Below, in pieces: positions 16,247 through 24,331 of a DNA stretch of 64,000 nucleotides. The notes below the pieces were generated by a model, which did no database searches, was not told where the DNA came from, and was given only the letters and a program-made list of their open reading frames with translations. Position numbers and translations under genes: made by a program. The stretch comes from Duganella levis (GTDB lineage: Bacteria > Pseudomonadota > Gammaproteobacteria > Burkholderiales > Burkholderiaceae_D), in NCBI RefSeq assembly GCF_009857605.1, contig NZ_WWCT01000006.1:1-64000 (forward strand), read 5' to 3'. Positions within the stretch are counted from its first letter, which is position 1; each line of letters begins with the position of its first letter.

Positions 16247-18394
16247 CTAGTGCAGTAACTGCAGGCCGCGCTTGGCCAGTGCGGCCAGTTCCGCCGCCGG
16301 CAACGCGCCGGCAAACGCATACCCCTGGGCATAATCGCAGCCGGCCATGGCCAGCAAGCCGCTTTGCGCCGCCGTCTCCACGCCCTCCGCCACCACCCGC
16401 AGCCCCAGCTTGTGCGCCATCACGATCAGCGCCTCGCACATCGCCAGGTCGCCGCTGTCGTTGGCCAGGTGCTGGATGAAGCTGCGGTCCAGCTTGAGCA
16501 GGTCGATGCCGAAATGCTTGAGGTGCGACAGCGAGGAATAGCCGGTGCCGAAATTATCCAGCGCCACCTGCAAGCCCATCTCGCGCAGGTCGCGCAGGCG
16601 TTCGGCGGCGCGGCTGGCGTCCATCAGCACGCCTTCGGTAATCTCCAGCACGATGCTGCGCGGCGGCAGGCCCAGCTCCGCAGCGTGGCGCAGCCAGTCG
16701 ACATACAGCGCGGTATCGCCACGCAACTGCGCCGACGACTGATTGACGCTGACCTGGAAACCCTTGCCCAGCTCATCCTGCCACTGGCGCGCCTGCTGCG
16801 CGGCCTGGCGGAACACCCAGTCGCCGATCTCCAGCATCATGCCGCCGGCTTCCGCGAACGGCAGGAATTCGGCCGGCGCCAGCAGTCCGCGCTGCGGATG
16901 GCGCCAGCGCAGCAGCGCTTCGGCGCGCTCGATCTTGCCGCTGCGCAGGTTGACGATGGGCTGGTAATGCAGCTCGAACTGCTGCTGCGCCAGCGCCGTG
17001 CGCAAGTCCAGCGTGGCCTGCTGGCGCGCTTGCGCCGCCAGTTGCAGGTCCTGCGTGTAATAGCTGTAGCGGTTGCGGCCGCTCTGCTTGGCGGCGTACA
17101 TGGCCTGGTCTGCGGCGCGCAGCAACTCATCGGCCCCGCCGGCATCGGCCGGGTACAGCGCGATGCCGACGCTGGCCGAGATCGACGGCTGCGCGCCGTC
17201 CAGTGCAAACGGCCGGTTCAGCAATGTCAGCATGCTCTGCACAATCCGGTCGATGCCGTCGACCTGCTCCAGCCCCGGCAGGATGACGATGAACTCGTCG
17301 CCGCCCAGCCGCGCCACCGTGTCCGAATTGCGCACGCAGCGGCCGATGCGGCGCGCCGCCTCCACCAGCAGGGCGTCGCCCTGCGCATGGCCGAGCGTGT
17401 CGTTGACGGCCTTGAAACCGTCCAGGTCGACGAACAGCAGGCCCAGCAGCAAACCTTCGCGGCGCGCCTTCTTTAGCTCCTGGCTGAGGCGATCCTGGAA
17501 CATGTGGCGGTTGGGCAGCGCGGTCAGCGTGTCGAAGTTGGCTTGCTGCCAGATCAGCTCGGCGGAGGCGCGGCTGTCGGTGATGTCGCTGACCAGCGCC
17601 AGCGCGCCACGGTAGCCGCCCTCGCCGTCGAAGATCGGATTGGTGGCCAGCGTGGCCCACAGTTCGGCGCCGTCCTTGCGGATGAATTTGAACTCGTGGC
17701 GCGCGGCCTGGCCCTGCTGGCGGCGCGCGATATTGCGTTCGAGGATGGTGCGGCCCTCCTCGTCCATAAAGGCCACCAGCGGCTGTTCCAGCATCTCCTC
17801 GATGCTGTAGCCGAGCATCTGCGCCATCTTGGGATTGACGAAGCTGGTGCGGGCGGCGGCGTCGATTTCCCAGATGCCTTCCTCGGCATTGTGGACGATG
17901 CGGCGAAAGCGCTCCTCGCTGTGCTCCAGCGCCGGCAGCTTGCCTTCAGCCGGCTCCAGCACCACCCGCACGGCCTGGCCGCTGCTGTCGGCGCTGGCAC
18001 GCAGCGACACCGGGAAACCCTGGCGGTCGCGGCCGCGCAACATCTGCAGATTGCATTGTTCGGGCTGGGCGCTGTTGACGGCGCGCCGCAGGAAGCGGTC
18101 GAAGTCGTCGTGGAAGCGCGGCGCCACGAACTGGCGCAGCGTGGCGCGTTCGGGATTGGTGCGCGGTATGCCGAGCTGATCGGCGCCGACCACATTCATC
18201 TGCAAGATGGTGGTATCGAACGACAACACGAAATAGCCGACCGGCGCCAGCAGGTAGATGTCGTTGAACCACGATGGCTCGGCGGCACCGGCGGCGCCTT
18301 CATCGGCGTTTGCGTTGATAGCATAAGGCTCAATCGCAGCCTGCCCCGGCAATACCGACAAGCCTGCAATCTCAGCGTGCATAGTCTTATCCAT
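16247..18394 (-). CDS. PAS-PAS-GGDEF-EAL cyclic-di-GMP signalling protein
   Basis: A 715-residue soluble protein: a first PAS-like domain (about 40-140), a second PAS/PAC (about 155-285), GGDEF (about 290-455) and EAL (about 465-710). The diguanylate cyclase motif GGDEF is intact at about residue 364 (RLGGDEFIVIL). The EAL domain keeps EALLRW (about 491), LEITEG and GVET, but the usual DDFGTG metal-binding motif reads DNFGTG (D613-N614), and the NLS motif reads NQSS. Either domain might be active; the Asn change could lower phosphodiesterase activity. Start at 18394 is preferred because of a strong GGGGG ribosome binding site; a start at 18427 would add 11 residues. Its end nearly touches the flagellar operon, so it may tune motility, which is inference. 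Confidence 0.85.
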   Translation of the reverse strand: MDKTMHAEIAGLSVLPGQAAIEPYAINANADEGAAGAAEPSWFNDIYLLAPVGYFVLSFDTTILQMNVVGADQLGIPRTNPERATLRQFVAPRFHDDFDRFLRRAVNSAQPEQCNLQMLRGRDRQGFPVSLRASADSSGQAVRVVLEPAEGKLPALEHSEERFRRIVHNAEEGIWEIDAAARTSFVNPKMAQMLGYSIEEMLEQPLVAFMDEEGRTILERNIARRQQGQAARHEFKFIRKDGAELWATLATNPIFDGEGGYRGALALVSDITDSRASAELIWQQANFDTLTALPNRHMFQDRLSQELKKARREGLLLGLLFVDLDGFKAVNDTLGHAQGDALLVEAARRIGRCVRNSDTVARLGGDEFIVILPGLEQVDGIDRIVQSMLTLLNRPFALDGAQPSISASVGIALYPADAGGADELLRAADQAMYAAKQSGRNRYSYYTQDLQLAAQARQQATLDLRTALAQQQFELHYQPIVNLRSGKIERAEALLRWRHPQRGLLAPAEFLPFAEAGGMMLEIGDWVFRQAAQQARQWQDELGKGFQVSVNQSSAQLRGDTALYVDWLRHAAELGLPPRSIVLEITEGVLMDASRAAERLRDLREMGLQVALDNFGTGYSSLSHLKHFGIDLLKLDRSFIQHLANDSGDLAMCEALIVMAHKLGLRVVAEGVETAAQSGLLAMAGCDYAQGYAFAGALPAAELAALAKRGLQLLH

Positions 18395-18455
18395 ACACCC
18401 CCTTGGTTGATGTTTTAAGACTAACATCTCGCAACGGGGATGTCGAGCGTACCGC

Positions 18456-19118
18456 TTATCTGCTGCGGTGCGCGCGGTTCAAGCGTTGTTCCGCGCGCCG
18501 TTGCAGCGCCTCGAACAGCAGGCTGAGTAGCCAATAGATAGCTGCCGCGGTCAGGTAGAGCGGCAGCGGCTGGAAGGTGGTGGCGATCACTTCCTTGGTC
18601 GACAGCATCAGCTCGGTCAGCGTGATGACCGACACCAGCGAAGTATCCTTGATCAGGCTGATCAGGGTATTGCTCATGGCCGGCACCGCTACCCGCAACG
18701 CCTGCGGCAGCACCACATAATACAGCGTGCGCCAGTAGCCCAGGCCGAGGCTGTAGCTGGCCGCCCACTGGCCCGGACTGATCGCGCCGATCGCGCCGCG
18801 CAGGCTCTCGGACAGGAAAGCGCCCGAGTTCAAACTCAGCGCCAGGATGCCGGCCGTGACCGGCGTAAATTCAATGCCGACGCTGGGCAGGCCGTAGTAG
18901 ATGACGAACATCTGCACCAGCAGCGGCGTGCCGCGCATCAGGCTGACATACACGCCGGCCGGCCACGCCAGCAGGCGATACGGCAGCATGCGCAGCACCG
19001 CCACCGGGAAACCGATCAGCAGCCCGCCCACCATCGCCGCCAGCGCGAACAGCACCGTATAGCCGGCGCCACGCAGCATCACCGGCGCGGCTTCGCGCAG
19101 CAGGTCCAGCAACTCCAT
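18456..19118 (-). CDS. Amino-acid ABC transporter permease (cystine TcyL-like, HisMQ family)
   Basis: A 220-residue inner-membrane permease with about five hydrophobic helices. The family features are visible: SLMRGTPLLVQMFVIYYGLP after the second helix and the EAA loop (SYSLGLGYWRTLYYVVLPQALRVAVPAMSN, cited by its Gly at the ABC contact, LGLGYW, and VLPQALR). It lies 3 bases after the binding-protein gene, so the two are one operon. No ATP-binding subunit is encoded nearby; it must be supplied elsewhere or shared. The cystine-type substrate is inferred from the binding protein. Confidence 0.85.
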   Translation of the reverse strand: MELLDLLREAAPVMLRGAGYTVLFALAAMVGGLLIGFPVAVLRMLPYRLLAWPAGVYVSLMRGTPLLVQMFVIYYGLPSVGIEFTPVTAGILALSLNSGAFLSESLRGAIGAISPGQWAASYSLGLGYWRTLYYVVLPQALRVAVPAMSNTLISLIKDTSLVSVITLTELMLSTKEVIATTFQPLPLYLTAAAIYWLLSLLFEALQRRAEQRLNRAHRSR

Positions 19119-19121
19119 CGC

Positions 19122-19904
19122 TTAAGGCGCCTTGCTGACGTCGACGCCGAACCACTTCAGCGAGATGGCCTTGAGGCTGCCGTCTGCCGCCGCGTCCGCC
19201 AGCACCTTGTTCAGCGCCTGCTTGAATTCGGGATTGCCCTTCTTGAACGGAATGCCCATGCGCTCGACCGCGCCGACTTGCGCGCCGGCCTTGATCGGCA
19301 GTTTGGAAATCTTCAATAAATACGCCGACATCAAGCTATCGTTGAGCGCGGCGTCGATGCGGCCGGCCGCCAGGTCCGCCATCGTGTCCGGCGCCGCCGC
19401 ATAGCTGCGTACCTCGATGCCGGTCGCGGCCTTGGCCTGCTGCTCGTAGACGCTGCCCTGCCCCACGCCGAGCTTCTTACCCTTGAGGTCGGCCAGCGAC
19501 TTGTAGCCGGCCGTCTCGTTGTTGCGGACGATCAGCTGCGGCATCGAGTAGATGTACGGTGCGGAAAAGTCGAAAGCCTGCTCGCGCTTGGGATTGATGC
19601 CGACCTGGGCGACGATCACGTCATACTTGCCGGCCGCCAGCCCGGCCAGGATGCTGGCCCACTCGCTGGTGACGAATTCCACTTTCAAGCCCAGCTTACT
19701 GGCGACCAAGCGGGCGACATCGACATCGTAGCCGGCCAGTTCGCCATTCTTCTCGCGGTAGTTAAACGGCGGATAGGTGCCTTCGGTGGCGACCTTCAGC
19801 GTGCCGCGCGCCTTGACGGTGGCCAGCAGGTCGGCCGCCGAGGCCGAGGCTGGCAATGCCAGGCTGAGCGCCGTCAGCGCCAGGAGCAATCTACGTGTGA
19901 ACAT
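19122..19904 (-). CDS. Amino-acid ABC transporter substrate-binding protein (cystine TcyJ/FliY-like)
   Basis: A 260-residue periplasmic binding protein of family 3. A signal peptide ends near ASASAAD (about residue 24). Conserved blocks: LKVATEGTYPPFNYREKNGELAGYDVDVARLVASKL, read as the pattern TEGTYPPF...GYDVDVARLV, then SEWASILAGLAAGKYDVIVAQVGI and the KPADLKGKKLGVGQGS-type hinge. The TEGTYPPF start resembles cystine-binding FliY, but closely related proteins bind other polar amino acids, so the ligand is uncertain. First gene of a two-gene operon with the permease. Confidence 0.85.
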   Translation of the reverse strand: MFTRRLLLALTALSLALPASASAADLLATVKARGTLKVATEGTYPPFNYREKNGELAGYDVDVARLVASKLGLKVEFVTSEWASILAGLAAGKYDVIVAQVGINPKREQAFDFSAPYIYSMPQLIVRNNETAGYKSLADLKGKKLGVGQGSVYEQQAKAATGIEVRSYAAAPDTMADLAAGRIDAALNDSLMSAYLLKISKLPIKAGAQVGAVERMGIPFKKGNPEFKQALNKVLADAAADGSLKAISLKWFGVDVSKAP

Positions 19905-19927
19905 GGAATTCCTTTCAGGGCGGACGC

Positions 19928-20344
19928 CTACCAGGCGCCCATGCGACGACGCAGGCCAAAGTTATGGCCTACGACCAGGATAGAACTGGCGATCAAGCCG
20001 CTCAAGCCTATCATCAACTGCACCAGCTTATCGTCCGGCAGCACCCACAGCGAACCGGCCGGCGCTTCAGAAACGCGCGCGGCCGCCATGATCAGCGGCG
20101 CCACCCAGGACGCTTCGTCGGTCACGTCCAGCACCAGGTGGCCATCCTGCGTGGTCTGCAGATAGATTTCACCGCCCTCGGCCAGCGTGAAGCACACGCC
20201 GTAGCCGGTCTCGTTCTTGCCGATATGCTGCTGCAAAGCCTGGTTATGCTCTTCGATCCACAGTTCCACGTCGGCGGGCGTTTCCAGCCCGCTCCACGTC
20301 ACCGGGCGGAAGCGCGGCGGCTCATTGTTGTCTTGCATGCTCAT
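19928..20344 (-). CDS. Conserved-looking protein of unknown function, 138 aa
   Basis: No family recognised. The first ~90 residues are soluble and acidic, with a Trp-containing pattern (RPVTWSGLETPADVELWIEEHNQAL); a hydrophobic stretch at about 105-125 (LVQLMIGLSGLIASSILVVG) could be a single membrane segment, followed by a basic tail (FGLRRRMGAW), suggesting an N-out or cytoplasmic-domain anchor. Codon use matches the neighbours. It lies 23 bases upstream of the binding-protein start on the same strand, so it may be co-transcribed with the transporter, but nothing shows a shared function. Confidence 0.55.
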   Translation of the reverse strand: MSMQDNNEPPRFRPVTWSGLETPADVELWIEEHNQALQQHIGKNETGYGVCFTLAEGGEIYLQTTQDGHLVLDVTDEASWVAPLIMAAARVSEAPAGSLWVLPDDKLVQLMIGLSGLIASSILVVGHNFGLRRRMGAW

Positions 20345-20383
20345 CCTGTTGCGTTGCCAAGACGCCAGTGTAGCCGATCGCGC

Positions 20384-21139
20384 TCAACCCTTCCAAGTGC
20401 GCTGAAGGCCGGTGTCGGCGTGGATCCAGCCGCCGCGCGGACCGGCGCGGTAATAGAAGCCGACGCCGCCCTGGCGGAAGCTCTTCACCAGCCCGCCCAG
20501 CACCTCGGAATTGAGCGCGGCGATGCGGATGTCGGCGGCGCGGCCAACCATGTGCAACGACTGACGCGCGGCCGGCACGCCGGCTTCGCGCAGCTTTTGG
20601 TTGGAGGCTGGCGTGCGGTAGCCGGACAGGATTTCCAGCGGCGCGTCGATGCCGTAACGCTGCACGAAGGCTTGCGTGCCCCACAGCGTTTCGAACAATT
20701 TGGGATCGATGGTGCGGGTCTCGTTGCCGCCGTTGACGTCGCGCAGCAAATGGCACAAGTCCTGGTAAGCCGATTCGATGATCTCGCCGTCTTTCCAGTA
20801 CAGCAGCTTGGCGCGCTCCTTGCTGGCCGGACGCACCACTTCAATGGTGCGCGGACGCAGCCAGAATTCCAGGTCGAGCGCCTGGGCGTCGAAAATATCG
20901 GGTGGCGGCTCCATGCCGTTCATGCCGGTGCCGGACGGGGCCAGCTGGTCGGCGGCGCGCGGCATGCTTTGCGCCTGCGCCTGAACTGGAGAAGCCGGTT
21001 TGACGACTGGCTTGCTGGAAGCCGTCGTGCTGCTATGCCGCACCGGCGTGCTGGTGGCACAGCCGATCAAGGGCACAGACAAAAAACTCGCAGCGGTCAG
21101 CCCTAACCCCTGCTGTATGAAAGCTCTGCGCGATGCCAT
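20384..21139 (-). CDS. DUF882 / YcbK-type M15-like peptidase, Tat-exported
   Basis: A 251-residue secreted protein. The N-terminus has a twin-arginine signal (SRRAFIQ) and also a lipobox-like LIGC at about residue 27, so a Tat-exported lipoprotein is possible. After a Ser/Thr/Pro linker (about 30-75) comes the DUF882 domain, which keeps M15 zinc-peptidase residues: HMVGRAADI (His and Asp) and GWIHADTG (the last His), plus LSGYRTPASNQKL. Such enzymes are thought to act on peptidoglycan peptides, e.g. YcbK of E. coli. Transcribed away from the TonB-like gene across a 256-bp divergent region. Confidence 0.8.
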   Translation of the reverse strand: MASRRAFIQQGLGLTAASFLSVPLIGCATSTPVRHSSTTASSKPVVKPASPVQAQAQSMPRAADQLAPSGTGMNGMEPPPDIFDAQALDLEFWLRPRTIEVVRPASKERAKLLYWKDGEIIESAYQDLCHLLRDVNGGNETRTIDPKLFETLWGTQAFVQRYGIDAPLEILSGYRTPASNQKLREAGVPAARQSLHMVGRAADIRIAALNSEVLGGLVKSFRQGGVGFYYRAGPRGGWIHADTGLQRTWKG

Positions 21140-21395
21140 AGTCTATCCGTGAAAAGCAATGTTGTTACTATAGCCTATGCAGAGGGAAACACAAATGCTC
21201 CTAACTTACGCTTAAGAAATGATACGGCTGCGTGAGTGATACGAATATTGTGTATCGGAAACAGAATTTACCGTAGAGTTATACGACTGACTAATGGCAG
21301 GCATTCCAACAATAAAGTATTCATATATGGTGCGACGCAGTATAGTTCATTCATCGAATTAAGTTTTCCCGTTGAACTCACTACTGGAGCCTACC
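21140..21395. promoter_or_regulatory. AT-rich divergent intergenic region
   Basis: This 256-bp stretch between divergent genes is clearly AT-richer than the surrounding coding DNA, especially 21170-21370, as expected of promoter DNA. It must carry the promoters of the DUF882 gene and the TonB-like gene. I see no convincing operator or RNA gene in it. A CTGGAGC at 21384-21390 serves as ribosome binding site for the gene at 21396. Confidence 0.4.
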
Positions 21396-21737
21396 ATGAT
21401 TATCCGTTCTATCGCCGCCCTGTCCCTGATCGCCCTGTCGACCCTGTCGAACCAAGCTAGCGCCGCCACCACCGCACCACGCCTGGCCGATGCAGAATGC
21501 GACGCACCAGCCTACCGCAACTCGTGGCAAGACGACGAACTGCAAGGCAACGTCAAACTGGCCGTACTGGTGGATGCTAACGGCAATGTCAAAGACAGCA
21601 AAGTGATCTCGTCGAGCGGCCACGTCGCCCTGGACAAAGCATCGCTGCGCGCCAGCACCGCTTGCAAATTCAAGCCAGCCAGCAACGGCGCCGAGCCAGT
21701 CTGGGCTCAAGTGCAATACAAATGGGTACTGAACTAA
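21396..21737 (+). CDS. Small secreted protein with TonB C-terminal-like domain
   Basis: A 113-residue protein: a signal peptide (hydrophobic residues about 5-20, cleavage near NQASAA) and one TonB C-terminal-like fold. The pattern GNVKLAVLVDANGNVKDSKVISSSGHVALDKASLRASTACKFKPA matches the TonB_C family in the blocks VLVDANGNV and SSGHVALDKASL. It lacks the N-terminal membrane helix and Pro-rich linker of real TonB, so it probably is not an energy transducer but a stand-alone periplasmic domain. Starts at 21396; the longer frame from 21372 spoils the signal peptide. Confidence 0.75.
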   Translation: MIIRSIAALSLIALSTLSNQASAATTAPRLADAECDAPAYRNSWQDDELQGNVKLAVLVDANGNVKDSKVISSSGHVALDKASLRASTACKFKPASNGAEPVWAQVQYKWVLN

Positions 21738-21744
21738 TCAATGT

Positions 21745-22566
21745 TCATGCTGCGCGCCGCGCCGGTTCCCCAAGTAACACCGAGCGCGGTTCATCCAGCA
21801 AGTAACCCTGCACCAGCAATGACACACCTGCGGCCGCGCCAAGTTCGCGCAACGCCGTCAGGTGCTGCTCAGTCTCTACCCGCTTGAACACCACCGCCAC
21901 ATTGGACGCAGCACTGCGCTGCAATAGCTCCAGCAATCCCTTCTGATCCTGTAACTCGCGCGCATCGAGCTTGAACACGTCCGGCCGCAGGCGATCCAGC
22001 ACACCCAGTCCATCGCGCGCACTGTTCACATTGACCGCAAAACGGAAACCGTTGCGGCGATAGTTGTCCGAGACATAATTCAACAGCCAGCCCTGCTGCG
22101 GCGTGGCCGCCGGCAATTGCAGCACCACCCGGCCCAGCGGCAATTCCAGCGCATCGAGGATGCGGCGGAAGGCATGGCCGTGATTACTGCTGACCGCGCT
22201 CAGCAGGCGGTCATGCACGTTCAGGTACAGGTCGGCCGACGACTCGCCCGCCTGGCGGAAGAAATTAATCGCATGCAGCATGCGGCACAGCCGGTCGAGT
22301 TCGATCGACTCGTCGTCGCTGGCGGCATGGTCGAGCAGCTTCCACAGCGATAACCCCTGGTCCTGCGCCGACACGCTGCGCGCCAGGCCTTCGTAGGCCT
22401 GCGCCGTGCCGCCGTACAGCTGGCGGATCGGCTGGAACGCGCTGCTCATGGTGCAATTGAAAAACCGCCCTTGCGCCTTGCCCTCGTGATCGAGCCAGAT
22501 GCTGGAAGCAGCGCCGGTGGCGTCGGATAGACGCGCCAGATACTTTTGCAGGATGGGGAATGACAT
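21745..22566 (-). CDS. Degenerate EAL-domain protein, probably catalytically inactive
   Basis: A 273-residue protein whose length and fold pattern match a stand-alone EAL domain (about 40-265), without GGDEF, PAS or membrane segments. The start of the domain is recognisable (FQPIRQLYGGTAQAYEGLAR, where the catalytic EAL is replaced by EGL). Other metal or catalytic positions have changed: the LEITE motif reads LQLPA, and the DDFGTG motif reads VNSARDG. LYLNVHDR (Asn) and FKLDA (Lys) remain. It probably binds a partner or c-di-GMP instead of hydrolysing it. It converges on the TonB-like gene with 7 bases between stops. Confidence 0.75.
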   Translation of the reverse strand: MSFPILQKYLARLSDATGAASSIWLDHEGKAQGRFFNCTMSSAFQPIRQLYGGTAQAYEGLARSVSAQDQGLSLWKLLDHAASDDESIELDRLCRMLHAINFFRQAGESSADLYLNVHDRLLSAVSSNHGHAFRRILDALELPLGRVVLQLPAATPQQGWLLNYVSDNYRRNGFRFAVNVNSARDGLGVLDRLRPDVFKLDARELQDQKGLLELLQRSAASNVAVVFKRVETEQHLTALRELGAAAGVSLLVQGYLLDEPRSVLLGEPARRAA

Positions 22567-22721
22567 GGAACTCCTCTACGGGTACTGAGAATGTCGACAG
22601 CGTATGCCCGCGTACAGGAAAGCAGAACGAATGCTTTCGCCTATGGATATGCCAAAACATTCGTTCCGCCCCGGCAGTGCGACCGCTATCGTGAGGTCAT
22701 CGTTTAACCAGGTCGTACACC

Positions 22722-23528
22722 ATGTGCCAACTCCTCGCGATGAGCAGCCATAAACCGGCTGCGGTAGATTTCTCCTTTGCCGGCTTTTCCGAGCGCGGCG
22801 GCCGTACCGGCGAACACAAGGACGGCTGGGGCATCGCCCTGCATACGCCGACCGGCTGCCGCCTGTACACCGATTACCTGCCGTCGATCCACTCGCCGCT
22901 GGCGGCGCAGTTCAAGCGCAGCCCGATCAAGGCGCGCAGCGTGGTGGCGCATATCCGCAAGGCCACGCAGGGCCGCGTGTCGCTGGAAAACAGCCACCCG
23001 TTCACGCGCGAGCTGTGGGGCCAGACCTGGTCGTTCGCCCACAACGGCGACCTGAAGCTGTTCGATCCGAATCCCAGCCTGTACGCGCCGTGGGGCGACA
23101 CCGACAGCGAACGCGCCTTCTGCCACCTGCTGTCCGGCCTGGCGCTGCGCTTCGACAGCCAGCCGGAACGGCACCAGCTATACGCGGCGCTGGAAACGCT
23201 GGCCGGTGAGATCGCCGACTACGGCACGTTCAACTTCATCCTGTCGAATGGCGACCTGGTGTTTGCCCATTGCAGCACCGACCTGCACGTGGTGATGCGC
23301 GAATACCCGTTCTCGGTGGCGCACCTGATCGATTGCGACCTCAGCATCGACTTCAGCCGCCACAACCACCTGGACGACCGCATCGCCGTGATCGCCACCC
23401 AGCCGCTGACCTCCAACGAACACTGGACGCGTTTCGCCACCGGCGAGCTGAAACTGTTCGCCGGTGGCGTCGAAGTGGGAGCCGTACCGGAGCGGCACGA
23501 GGAATGGAAGCTGGAAGTCGCTTATTAG
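22722..23528 (+). CDS. Class II glutamine amidotransferase, YafJ family
   Basis: A 268-residue protein beginning MCQLLAMS, so Met removal exposes the Cys nucleophile of an Ntn-type glutaminase. The family motifs HKDGWGIAL, VVAHIRKATQG, NSHPF and SFAHNGDL are present. It carries only the glutaminase domain, with no synthase half, as in the YafJ family, whose acceptor is not known. Transcribed alone between two minus-strand genes. The stop codon falls in a 13-bp tandem repeat. Confidence 0.88.
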   Translation: MCQLLAMSSHKPAAVDFSFAGFSERGGRTGEHKDGWGIALHTPTGCRLYTDYLPSIHSPLAAQFKRSPIKARSVVAHIRKATQGRVSLENSHPFTRELWGQTWSFAHNGDLKLFDPNPSLYAPWGDTDSERAFCHLLSGLALRFDSQPERHQLYAALETLAGEIADYGTFNFILSNGDLVFAHCSTDLHVVMREYPFSVAHLIDCDLSIDFSRHNHLDDRIAVIATQPLTSNEHWTRFATGELKLFAGGVEVGAVPERHEEWKLEVAY

Positions 23529-23565
23529 GCTTGCTTATCAGGCTTGCTTATCAGGCTTGTTTATT
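23527..23565. repeat. Three tandem copies of a 13-bp unit at a stop codon
   Basis: Two exact copies of AGGCTTGCTTATC (23527-23539 and 23540-23552) and a third diverged copy (23553-23565, AGGCTTGTTTATT). The first copy begins inside the TAG stop codon of the glutamine amidotransferase gene and the array ends 11 bases before the stop of the convergent GNAT gene. Copy number could vary by slippage without affecting either protein. Confidence 0.9.
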
Positions 23566-23576
23566 AAGCAGCGTTA

Positions 23577-24107
23577 CTAAGCCGTATTGCAGTTGCAGAA
23601 GCGCTTGCGCTTGGGGGCGTTCGGGCAGGTCGCTTCCTCATCCAGCTGTTTCCAGAAGAAGATGGTTTCAACGCCATACGGCGAACGCACCTTGCCGGCG
23701 TCAGTATAGCCGCGCTGGGCGAAGAACTGCTGGCCGGTCGCCGTGCTGTGCAGCTGGAGGGCTTTGACGCCCCAGTCGCAGGCCTGCTCTTCCATGCGCT
23801 TGAGCAGCGCCTTGCCGGCGCCCTGGCCACGCGCCTCCGGCAGCAGATAACACAAGGCCAGCTTGCCGGCCCCGGTCAGCAAGGCGACGCCGACGACGGC
23901 GCCTTCGCTGACAGCCACCAGCGAAAAATTCGTGGGCGAACTGAACCAGTTCGCCACCATCTGCGGAGTTTTATTGCCTAGCCAGGCATCAAGGATGGCG
24001 GGATCGTTTTTATGATCCAGTTCGCAGCATTCCCTGATAGAACGGCGCAATACATTGCACGCTGCCTCCGCATCTGACGAAGCAGCAATACGAATTTCAA
24101 GAATCAT
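23577..24107 (-). CDS. GNAT family N-acetyltransferase
   Basis: A 176-residue protein with the GNAT fold: an N-terminal RIAASSDAEAACNVLRRSI helix, and the acetyl-CoA-binding segment in LALCYLLPEARGQGAGKALLKRME (the Q/RxxGxG/A form is RGQGAG). The last ~25 residues are an added Cys/Lys/Arg tail (CPNAPKRKRFCNCN) with three Cys residues, which is unusual for the family and might bind a metal or be unstructured. Substrate not predictable. Confidence 0.82.
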   Translation of the reverse strand: MILEIRIAASSDAEAACNVLRRSIRECCELDHKNDPAILDAWLGNKTPQMVANWFSSPTNFSLVAVSEGAVVGVALLTGAGKLALCYLLPEARGQGAGKALLKRMEEQACDWGVKALQLHSTATGQQFFAQRGYTDAGKVRSPYGVETIFFWKQLDEEATCPNAPKRKRFCNCNTA

Positions 24108-24263
24108 GTACGCTCACAAAACATTACTTTTAGTGCTGGTAACGACTATACACCAAGCTGAGTAAGGCCGTCGGACACTGCCAGACTAGAGGGTGAACCG
24201 GCCTTTGCCCACGAATGATTTCAAAAATCCATATGCGTTTTATAGCCGCATGATAAGCATATA

Positions 24264-24293
24264 ACGAAAAATTCGTATCTTTTCGCGGCGAAA
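24264..24293. promoter_or_regulatory. Inverted repeats upstream of the sulfate-binding protein gene
   Basis: Two short palindromes lie within the 224-bp AT-rich region before sbp: ACGAA-AAA-TTCGT at 24264-24276 and TTTCGC-G-GCGAAA at 24281-24293. The second ends 38 bases before the start codon, a position fitting an operator or the 5' end of the transcript. Sulfate uptake genes are usually controlled by CysB-type regulators; I cannot show that these are CysB sites. Confidence 0.3.
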
Positions 24294-24331
24294 TTTTACA
24301 CCATGGACGTTCTATATTACGAAAGCTCATT

